From assembly GCA_946481035.1 (NCBI GenBank), contig CAMLNK010000401.1, positions 1 to 5,096 of the forward strand: DNA of 5,096 nt. The letters run 5' to 3'. Shown here piece after piece: positions 1-5,096 of the stretch. This DNA is from an uncultured Dyadobacter sp. Lineage in GTDB: Bacteria; Bacteroidota; Bacteroidia; Cytophagales; Spirosomataceae. The translations under genes were made by a program, and so were the position numbers. The stretch's first letter is position 1. Each line of letters opens with the position of its first letter. The notes beneath the pieces are model-generated. The model was not told where the DNA came from, did no database searches, and was given only the letters and a program-made list of their open reading frames with translations.

Positions 1-362
1 TTGTTTTAGACGAATGGATTGAAATCATACCCAAAAAGGAAGAAACAACCGGGATTGTGATTAACTATGACCAGCCCGACGCCACACCGCCGCAATCGTT
101 GCTGCTGGCGGTGACGCCTGTTCAAACCGGCAAGTGGGACTGGGAAAACCTGGTATTTACGTTGCTTGATACGCTGGAACTGGCCAAAAACAGGGCTGTC
201 GAACCCGACCATCTGGACAAAAGCCGGTTCTCCCACATTTTCCCTTCCATTATGTCCGAAGTAGTCCCTCCGAGAGTGGAAGAGGATGGAGATGTAAACC
301 CGCTTGGAGTCCAGGTTGTGATGGACTTTGCCTTTGCCCAAAAAATCACCGAAGAGCCCTGA
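1..362 (+). CDS. Uncharacterised protein, C-terminal 119 residues (5' end outside window)
   Basis: The reading frame is open from the first base (first full codon at position 3) to a TGA at 360-362, so this is the 3' end of a longer gene. The visible part opens with LDEWIEIIP, followed by KEETTGIVINYDQPDATPPQ and LLLAVTP, then a Trp-containing segment (KWDWENL), LDTLELAKNRAVEPDHLD and a tail ending near QVVMDFAFAQKITEEP. From memory, the pattern 'DEW(V/I)E.IP...ETTG...(Y/F)D.P...PPQ..LLAV.P' followed by 'AK.RAVEPD.LD' marks the C-terminus of large uncharacterised proteins in Bacteroidota and Actinomycetota; I know no function for them. No signal peptide or membrane segment is visible in this part. 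A GTG at 57 could be read as a start, but the family motif begins upstream of it, so it is internal. The gene ends 6 bases before the next start, which suggests one operon and perhaps translational coupling. Confidence 0.85.
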   Translation, partial: VLDEWIEIIPKKEETTGIVINYDQPDATPPQSLLLAVTPVQTGKWDWENLVFTLLDTLELAKNRAVEPDHLDKSRFSHIFPSIMSEVVPPRVEEDGDVNPLGVQVVMDFAFAQKITEEP

Positions 363-368
363 TCTGTT

Positions 369-2240
369 ATGCCAAAAGTAGATACACTTTCATGTGAGCC
401 GTTCCGCGCGTGGAACCGCCTTGAACCAAGGACCAGAAAAGACGAGTTCGAGGATACGCTCAAATGCGAGGTCCACGACCCGTTATGGATGCTTACCCGG
501 CAGTGGCAATTTGGCGAATTTCAGGGCGAGGATACCGGCTCAGCCATTTTTGCCAAAATAAAAATGCAAACCACCCGCATTTCCCGCTACGTTTCGACCA
601 ACGGAGAGAAGGAAACCTATGCCGACCATATTCCGCTCGAAACGAAAGTAGAGAGTGAATTCCCGGTGTTGGATTACCATACAAGAGTGAAATCTGCGGC
701 CTGGTTGATGAAATTGATGAAAAGTGAGTTCGCCGCAGCAGGCGCAGCATTTAATCATCCGGATTATCTGGCGCATTTAAAAACACTTTTTGCCATTGAT
801 TTTCCGGAAATTCCTGCCCAGACCGACTCTCATAAAGACACAGTGAACAAACTTTATGCGCTGGTCAACGAGCCGCTGACCAGTTTTCTGGCAGGTTATG
901 GCAGCCAGTGGTTTGACGGCGTGAAGCTGTTCCAAAAATATGCGCCGACAGCTCCGCTTGCAGGTGATCCGGCGTTGCTGGATCCATCGCATCTGGCCCC
1001 GTTTCAAGCCGCGATTGCAAGTTTTCTGACATGGTTTTCTAAGAATTACCTGCCCGATCATAATGCAAATGGTAAAGGGGCCTGGCTGAACGATCACATG
1101 GAATACCAGTTTGGCGTAGCATTTCCCGAGCCTGGCAAGCCCAACACAGTGCTGAAAGCCGAGGAATATTACAATGGCGATCTGGAATGGTTTTCTTTTG
1201 ATGCGGCGCCCGCAAATGAGGTGACAGAAGGGCTATCCGGCGATCCGACTCCCGAAGAAAGCAGCCTGGTTACCGAAAAAATACTCACCGTTATTCCTAC
1301 GCTGGCCAAATTCGGGGGAATGCCGCATCCGCGCTGGTGGCAGTTTGAAGACGGCAGCATTGACCTGGGCAACATAGATGCCGACACGACTGACATTTCC
1401 AAGCTGATCGTGTCGGAGTATGCCTTGGTTTACGGTAACAACTGGCTGGTAGTACCGTATGCAATTCCGGTCGGAAGTCTGACGACCATTCCGGCCATCG
1501 TGATCACGGACGTTTTCGGTCAGCGCTCATTGATCCGGCCCGCAGTTCAGGGAAGCAGCGACGACTGGAATGCATGGGGGATGTTCAATTTAAGCACCCG
1601 CCATTCCGAAAACGACAGCAACATTCAGGCCGACACGAGATTGTTTTTGCCGCCGTGCGTGGTGAAAACCCAGGAGAGCGAGCCGGTGGAAGAAATCAGG
1701 TTTGTCCGCGATGAAATGGCTAATATGGTGTGGGCCATTGAAACCCGGGTGGATAGCCTCGCAGGCAGTTCACTGGAAGGAGATACCGCGGCGAGTGCGT
1801 TGAAGAATGCCATTGAGCTGATCGAGCCGCCGGTGGGCGCCATCCCGACGGACGAAACCGCGAAATTCAAATACCAGCTGGAAAATACCGTTCCTGAAAA
1901 CTGGATTCCCTTCATACCGGCACATATTCCGGGGCAGTTCAGGGCCATCCGGCTGCAACGCGCGAGCATGCCGCGTTGGTTTAAAAACGATTACGGGGCA
2001 GTAAGGCCGGTAACCCGGTTGCTGCGCGAGGGGATCGACGAGGGCAATAATGCAGTGAATCCGATGTTTGTCAATGAAGAAGAAGTGCCCCGGGCGGGCG
2101 CGGTGGTAACAAGCAATTTCCAGCGGACCAGGTGGTATAATGGTAAAATAGTGAACTGGCTCGGAAAACGGAAACGGCTGGGAAGAGGGGAAGGAACGAG
2201 CGGTTTGCAATTCGACTCGCTGGAAACTGTGAAGCGGTAA
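369..2240 (+). CDS. Uncharacterised 623-residue Trp-rich protein, partner of the upstream gene
   Basis: The gene is complete, ATG 369 to TAA 2240, 6 bases after the preceding stop. No clear Shine-Dalgarno is present, but the N-terminal motif follows the start at once, which supports it. I recognise the family but know no function. Conserved-looking blocks are: AWNRLEPRTR (residues 14-23) leading to DPLWMLTRQWQFGEFQGEDTGS (37-58); HPRWWQFEDG (320-329); SEYALVYGNNWLVVP (349-363); EIRFVRDEMANMVWAIE (442-458); NWIPFIPAH (511-519); and a C-terminal VPRAG, then RWYNG and GRGEGTSGLQFD (573-616). Blocks of this sort recur, from memory, in uncharacterised proteins of Actinomycetota and Bacteroidota. 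There are about 18 tryptophans (near 3%, roughly twice the usual share) and very few cysteines. I see no signal peptide, membrane helix, Walker motif or catalytic signature, so a soluble cytoplasmic, possibly structural or assembly-related protein fits best; that role is inference only. The pairing with the upstream gene suggests joint function. Confidence 0.9.
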   Translation: MPKVDTLSCEPFRAWNRLEPRTRKDEFEDTLKCEVHDPLWMLTRQWQFGEFQGEDTGSAIFAKIKMQTTRISRYVSTNGEKETYADHIPLETKVESEFPVLDYHTRVKSAAWLMKLMKSEFAAAGAAFNHPDYLAHLKTLFAIDFPEIPAQTDSHKDTVNKLYALVNEPLTSFLAGYGSQWFDGVKLFQKYAPTAPLAGDPALLDPSHLAPFQAAIASFLTWFSKNYLPDHNANGKGAWLNDHMEYQFGVAFPEPGKPNTVLKAEEYYNGDLEWFSFDAAPANEVTEGLSGDPTPEESSLVTEKILTVIPTLAKFGGMPHPRWWQFEDGSIDLGNIDADTTDISKLIVSEYALVYGNNWLVVPYAIPVGSLTTIPAIVITDVFGQRSLIRPAVQGSSDDWNAWGMFNLSTRHSENDSNIQADTRLFLPPCVVKTQESEPVEEIRFVRDEMANMVWAIETRVDSLAGSSLEGDTAASALKNAIELIEPPVGAIPTDETAKFKYQLENTVPENWIPFIPAHIPGQFRAIRLQRASMPRWFKNDYGAVRPVTRLLREGIDEGNNAVNPMFVNEEEVPRAGAVVTSNFQRTRWYNGKIVNWLGKRKRLGRGEGTSGLQFDSLETVKR

Positions 2241-2400
2241 CCGTTAAATCAGGTTTTGGTGAAAAAGTAGGTATTAATCTGTTGCTTATCAATTATATAT
2301 GACTATATTCAATAGTATTTTAGACAAGTTCATGTGATCACCGCTTTTGTGCCGGAAAGAGTCTTTACCCCGTTATAAAGTTGATATTTGAGGTCTTTTA

Positions 2401-2436
2401 AATCGAAGTTAGTAGCCTGTATTGTTTCTTTCGATT
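2401..2436. repeat. Inverted repeat AATCGAA / TTCGATT
   Basis: A perfect 7-base inverted repeat is visible: AATCGAA at 2401-2407 and TTCGATT at 2430-2436, separated by 22 bases. It lies about 100 bases before the SelU-like start and just downstream of the weak promoter-like GATATTTG at 2383-2390. It could be an operator or a leader hairpin with a large loop, but arms of 7 bases in a 300-base region can also arise by chance. Confidence 0.3.
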
Positions 2437-2518
2437 GTTGTTTCCCGGGCACAGTTCCGGTTCTTGCTTCAAAGTTAGTCTCAGTCCTTGCCGAACGCAG
2501 AGTTATAGCACAAATTCT

Positions 2519-2536
2519 CCCTATGCGGGTTTTTTT
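2519..2536 (+). promoter_or_regulatory. Mini-hairpin plus seven-T run abutting a start codon
   Basis: CCC (2519-2521) and GGG (2527-2529) can pair around a five-base loop, TATGC, and are followed by seven Ts (2530-2536) directly before the ATG at 2537. The shape resembles a very short intrinsic terminator or attenuator, but a three-pair stem is weak. The space where a ribosome binding site would lie is thus pyrimidine-rich with no AG-rich motif, in keeping with Bacteroidota initiation. Regulatory meaning is speculative. Confidence 0.2.
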
Positions 2537-3184
2537 ATGCCCTTTCCAATTCAGAAGCATCACATTTACATCCTTGCCGGTCCGACAGGCTCGGGCAAAT
2601 CTGAGCTGATCAGGTATTTTCAAAAGTCCGGCATACAGGCTTTGGGTCTGGAAAAAATGTGTGGCCATGACGGCTCGGTTTTTTCACCATTGACCTACGA
2701 AAAGCAACCTTCTTCCTACCAATTTCACAAACAGCTGCTCAAAACCTGGGACCGGTTCGATCCGGACAAACCCATTTTTATCGAGCGCGAATTGAAGCGC
2801 ATCGGTAACATTAACCTGCCTGAATGGCTCAATAGGACGCTATCAGAAGCAGACCAGATCTACCTGGATGTCGACAAGAATATCCGGCTCAACAGATTAT
2901 CCGCTATCATAGCCAAAGCTGATCCCGTACGCTTCATTTCGTGCCTGCAAAAACTCGATGCAAAGCTCGGGCCCGAAAAGCTCGACGCCGTAATGCATTC
3001 TTTCATTCAGGGAGATCTGCGCAGTGTGGCAACCATGCTGATCGCCTACTACGACGCAACGCCAGGCTACCGGAATGAACCCGACAAGGTGCTGCTCCAT
3101 ATCAAAGTCGATCAATTCGAACCTGAAACCATCGCCAGGCAGATACTCGACTTCGTATGCAGTCAAAATAGCTTGATTTTATAG
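2537..3184 (+). CDS. SelU/MnmH-like P-loop protein lacking the rhodanese domain
   Basis: The 215-residue protein matches, by recalled motifs, the C-terminal P-loop half of tRNA 2-selenouridine synthase (SelU/MnmH/YbbB), which converts 2-thiouridine at tRNA position 34 to geranylated and then selenated forms. Visible are a Walker A, GPTGSGKS (residues 15-22); LEKMCGHDGSVF (38-49), comparable to the family's LE.LA.H.GS.FG; QPSSYQF (57-63), comparable to QPSQ..FE; and IERELKRIGNINLP (82-95), comparable to the E.ESR.IG...P block. The N-terminal rhodanese domain with its catalytic cysteine, present in the roughly 360-residue bacterial enzyme, is absent, and no remnant is recognisable upstream. The ATG at 2537 is chosen because the P-loop follows directly; the frame stays open back to 2435, but those 34 extra residues look non-coding. 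It may be a split-SelU half, a tRNA geranyl transferase-like protein or a repurposed kinase. The stop overlaps the convergent gene by 6 bases. Confidence 0.82.
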   Translation: MPFPIQKHHIYILAGPTGSGKSELIRYFQKSGIQALGLEKMCGHDGSVFSPLTYEKQPSSYQFHKQLLKTWDRFDPDKPIFIERELKRIGNINLPEWLNRTLSEADQIYLDVDKNIRLNRLSAIIAKADPVRFISCLQKLDAKLGPEKLDAVMHSFIQGDLRSVATMLIAYYDATPGYRNEPDKVLLHIKVDQFEPETIARQILDFVCSQNSLIL

Positions 3185-3889
3185 GGTAATCCCCTTTTTT
3201 ACTTGTATCGCCGAGCCTTCAGCCAGGAATACCGATACAGGCTGCACGTTTTTCAGGAAATCAAATGCAGTGCCGTAGACTCCGGCGAAATCCACCTGGA
3301 TCGAGTGATCTTTGGTATCGTATACCCGCCAGCGCGGGTGGGTCACCTCATACTCGGCCGTTTTGCGCCCATTCAGGTGGGTATAGCCCCAGTAATGCTC
3401 GGTGATGAACTCCTCTTCGCTGCCGGCCGCAATATCGCGAGGGGTGTCGCCTGTAACGACCCGGAGGCAGTTATGTAGCCCCTTACCCCAATGGTAAGCC
3501 ACAGTCCATTCGTGGCCGGCGTGCAGCCAGGTATGGCTCATGGGCATGGTTACATAAGGTTCTCCGTAAATCGTCCTAGCCACAAGGCTCAGGGCGCGGC
3601 GCGGTACGATTTCCCTTACGAACACTACACCTCTTCGCGTGGCACCTTGATGCTGTCGCTGTACGTAAAAACGCAGGTTCACTTCCTCGAAGTTAATATG
3701 GAAGGGTATTTTCCATCCCCTTACCCGGGTATCCTGAAACATAAAACCGACCAGGCTGAGGTAGCAGGTATTTTGATACAAGTCTAATCTGGTCCCGTAA
3801 GGCAGGTAGGGGCTCAACAGCGCCGGATCCACCGCGTAATTGGCAATAATCAGCTTGCGCCACGCTGCATCGAGAAAAGTTGCACTCAT
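3179..3889 (-). CDS. DUF2071 / YqjF-like family protein
   Basis: A complete 236-residue protein is read from ATG (complement of 3887-3889) to TAA (complement of 3179-3181). It fits the DUF2071 (YqjF, COG3361-type) family in length and in order of motifs: FLDAAWRKL near the N-terminus (5-13), then NYAVDPALLSPYLPYGTRLD (17-36), YLSLVGFMF (43-51), IPFHINFEEVNLRFYV (61-76) and RRGVVFVREIVPRRAL (85-100). These are the most conserved blocks I recall for the family. Biochemical function is unknown; I believe structure classifications place YqjF-like proteins with acetoacetate decarboxylase-like folds, but no reaction should be inferred from that. No signal peptide or membrane helix is visible, so it is probably cytoplasmic. 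It is divergent from the oxidoreductase at 4015 and convergent with the SelU-like gene. The upstream sequence is pyrimidine-rich with no Shine-Dalgarno. Confidence 0.9.
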   Translation of the reverse strand: MSATFLDAAWRKLIIANYAVDPALLSPYLPYGTRLDLYQNTCYLSLVGFMFQDTRVRGWKIPFHINFEEVNLRFYVQRQHQGATRRGVVFVREIVPRRALSLVARTIYGEPYVTMPMSHTWLHAGHEWTVAYHWGKGLHNCLRVVTGDTPRDIAAGSEEEFITEHYWGYTHLNGRKTAEYEVTHPRWRVYDTKDHSIQVDFAGVYGTAFDFLKNVQPVSVFLAEGSAIQVKKGITL

Positions 3890-4014
3890 AAGTGGGTAAA
3901 AAGAAAAGGTTCAAAAGCTTGTAATAGTAATTACACAAAACAAAATCCATTGCAAAATTGCTGAATGCTCGCCAATTTGTAACTGATTTCCTAAACCTCA
4001 ACTATTTCTCAATT
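3890..4014. promoter_or_regulatory. Divergent intergenic region with dyad TGTAAT-AGTA-ATTACA
   Basis: This 125-base AT-rich region separates the starts of the DUF2071 gene (minus) and the oxidoreductase (plus), so both promoters should lie here. At 3920-3935 there is a dyad with 6-base arms TGTAAT and ATTACA around a 4-base spacer, about 30 bases before the DUF2071 start and 80 before the oxidoreductase start; it could be an operator shared by both genes. I did not find a convincing TAnnTTTG/TTTG promoter pair on either strand (CCAATTTG at 3972-3979 has only the TTTG half). An in-frame TAA at 3928-3930 limits any upstream extension of the oxidoreductase. Confidence 0.4.
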
Positions 4015-5096
4015 ATGTCAAAATACAATGAAAAAAATCGCCGCGACTTTATTAAAAAATTTGCGGGTAGTGCGTTGCTGACGGCTGCATCATCTGGGCC
4101 GTTGTTTGCCGGAGAACGCAGTTTCTCGCAGGAACTTCCCTGGCAGAAGCCCCGGTTTGCGGCCAATGACAACATCCAGATAGCCTGCATCGGGACCGGG
4201 ATAATGGGAATGGGCGATACCCGCACTGCCCTGAAAGTGCCCGGTGTGAAGTTGATGGCCGTAGCCGATCTTTACGACGGCCATTTGACCCGTGCCAAAG
4301 AGCTTTTCGGCAACGATATCCAGACCACCCGCGACTACAACGAACTTCTCAGCCGCAAGGATATCGATGCGATCATCCTTGCCACGCCGGATCATTTGCA
4401 TTCTCAAATCGGTATCCAGGCATTGAAAGCGGGAAAAGCCGTTTATTGCGAGAAGCCGATGGTCCACAAAATAGAACAGGGTTATGATATGATCAAGGCC
4501 GCGACCGATTCGGGGAAGGTATTCCAGGTGGGAAGCCAGCGCGTGAGCTCGATTATCTACGCCAAGGCGAAAGAGCTCTATCAAGCCGGGACGATTGGCG
4601 AGCTCAACTTTGTGGAGGTATACTATGACCGGCATTCGGCCCAGGGAGCGTGGCAGTACTCGATTCCGCCTGATGCATCTACACAGACTGTTGACTGGAA
4701 CCGATTTCTGAGCGACAAGGCACCCAAGATTGCCTATGATCCGCTGCGGTTTTTCAGATGGCGTAACTACCAGGACTACGGTACCGGCGTGGCGGGTGAT
4801 CTTTTCGTACACCTGTTCTCGGGAATGCATTATATCCTGGACTCTAAGGGCCCGACCCGCGTTATGACCAGCGGAGGCCTTCGCTACTGGAAAGACGGTC
4901 GCGATGTGCCGGATGTAATGCTGGGAATCTACGATTATCCTAAAACGGCATCACACCCCGCATTCAACCTGACTTTGCGTGTAAACTTTGCTGATGGTTC
5001 CGGCGGAGGATCAGGTTTCCGGTTTGTAGGGACTGATGGGCAGATTACCTTGTCGGGCAACACGGTGACGGTAAAAAGAAAGAAAATGCCCGCTGC
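4015..5096 (+). CDS. Tat-exported Gfo/Idh/MocA family oxidoreductase (3' end outside window)
   Basis: The frame opens at ATG 4015 and stays open to the last base (360 codons visible), so the C-terminus is missing; family members with this architecture usually run to about 430-460 residues. The N-terminus carries a twin-arginine signal, NRRDFIKK (residues 8-15), then a mildly hydrophobic stretch to about residue 32 (PLFA), implying export as a folded, cofactor-loaded protein. The Rossmann fold starts with IQIACIGTGIMGMG (54-67, GxGxxG), followed by AVADLY (82-87), ATPDHLHS (123-130) and the family's EKP at 146-148 in a VYCEKPM context. A Gfo/Idh C-terminal domain follows, including GDLFVHLFSGMH (261-272), in the region that usually supplies the catalytic histidine. 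The likely role is NAD(P)-dependent redox, or redox-assisted conversion, of a sugar or cyclitol in the periplasm; the substrate cannot be told. No in-frame ATG lies between the TAA at 3928 and 4015. Confidence 0.92.
   Translation, partial: MSKYNEKNRRDFIKKFAGSALLTAASSGPLFAGERSFSQELPWQKPRFAANDNIQIACIGTGIMGMGDTRTALKVPGVKLMAVADLYDGHLTRAKELFGNDIQTTRDYNELLSRKDIDAIILATPDHLHSQIGIQALKAGKAVYCEKPMVHKIEQGYDMIKAATDSGKVFQVGSQRVSSIIYAKAKELYQAGTIGELNFVEVYYDRHSAQGAWQYSIPPDASTQTVDWNRFLSDKAPKIAYDPLRFFRWRNYQDYGTGVAGDLFVHLFSGMHYILDSKGPTRVMTSGGLRYWKDGRDVPDVMLGIYDYPKTASHPAFNLTLRVNFADGSGGGSGFRFVGTDGQITLSGNTVTVKRKKMPA

Larger units (their letters stand above)
2241..2536. other. 296-base intergenic region with no credible gene
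   Basis: This gap separates the end of the left operon from the SelU-like gene. Its first third (about 2265-2330) is strongly AT-rich; the remainder is mixed. Short frames through it on either strand translate to low-complexity or family-less peptides and run into neighbouring genes, so I call no gene. I looked for the Bacteroidota promoter (TTTG and TAnnTTTG about 20 bases apart); the nearest match is GATATTTG at 2383-2390, one base off the -7 box and without a convincing upstream TTTG at the right distance. No strong rho-independent terminator follows the 2240 stop. The region probably holds the promoter and leader of the downstream gene, but I cannot place them. Confidence 0.6.

Noticed and set aside
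57..362. GTG at 57 as the start of a separate 101-residue gene
   Set aside because: The frame is open upstream to the window edge, and the family motif DEWIEIIP begins before the GTG, so this is the tail of a longer protein.
1770..2210. 146-codon open frame on the minus strand, with similar ones at 1625-1969 and 777-1097
   Set aside because: All are antisense to the 623-residue gene, whose conserved blocks span these stretches in the plus frame; the antisense peptides show no domain.
2334..2341. GTGATCAC palindrome as a possible CRP-type site
   Set aside because: It lacks the two spaced half-sites of a CRP operator, and an 8-base palindrome is expected by chance in DNA of this length.
2435..2536. 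Upstream in-frame extension of the SelU-like gene by 34 residues
   Set aside because: The extra residues are Ser/Cys-rich and unlike any domain, while the ATG at 2537 places the P-loop at the usual distance from the N-terminus of a standalone P-loop protein.
2330..2668. 112-codon open frame on the minus strand across the intergenic gap
   Set aside because: It overlaps the start and P-loop of the SelU-like gene and its peptide has no recognisable feature. The plus frame is clearly the real one.
3491..3787. 98-codon plus-strand open frame inside the DUF2071 gene, and the one at 3203-3478
   Set aside because: Both are antisense to conserved DUF2071 blocks on the minus strand and show no domain of their own.
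4090..4830. 246-codon open frame on the minus strand
   Set aside because: It lies antisense within the oxidoreductase, whose plus-strand frame has a Tat signal, GxGxxG and EKP motifs. The minus-strand translation resembles no family I know and is a shadow of codon bias.

Overview
The window looks like chromosomal DNA of a Bacteroidota bacterium, most plausibly a Cytophagales member of the Dyadobacter/Spirosoma type. This rests on the absence of clear Shine-Dalgarno sequences before the starts, AT-rich intergenic DNA between mid-GC genes, a Tat-signalled Gfo/Idh/MocA oxidoreductase of a kind common in that group, and the general look of the proteins. It is an inference from remembered families, not from a search. 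I see no tRNA, rRNA, CRISPR, insertion sequence or phage integration site.

Layout. (1) Positions 1-2240, plus strand: the 3' end of one gene (119 residues visible), then after 6 bases a complete 623-residue gene. Both belong to uncharacterised, strongly motif-bearing protein families that I recall occurring together; they form the end of an operon that begins outside the window. (2) Positions 2241-2536: a 296-base gap without a credible gene, AT-rich in its first third, with a small inverted repeat and a mini-hairpin plus T-run directly before the next start. (3) Positions 2537-3184, plus strand: a 215-residue P-loop protein matching the C-terminal ATP-binding half of tRNA 2-selenouridine synthase (SelU/MnmH) but lacking the rhodanese half. 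(4) Positions 3179-3889, minus strand: a complete DUF2071/YqjF-like protein that meets the previous gene tail to tail with a 6-base overlap. (5) Positions 3890-4014: a 125-base AT-rich divergent intergenic region with a dyad. (6) Positions 4015-5096, plus strand: a Tat-exported Gfo/Idh/MocA oxidoreductase that runs off the window end.

The genes do not form one pathway. The first two are a unit of unknown function. The other three look like separate transcription units: possible tRNA modification, an unknown DUF2071 function, and periplasmic sugar or polyol chemistry. The points most worth following are the uncharacterised gene pair at the left and the rhodanese-less SelU-like protein.
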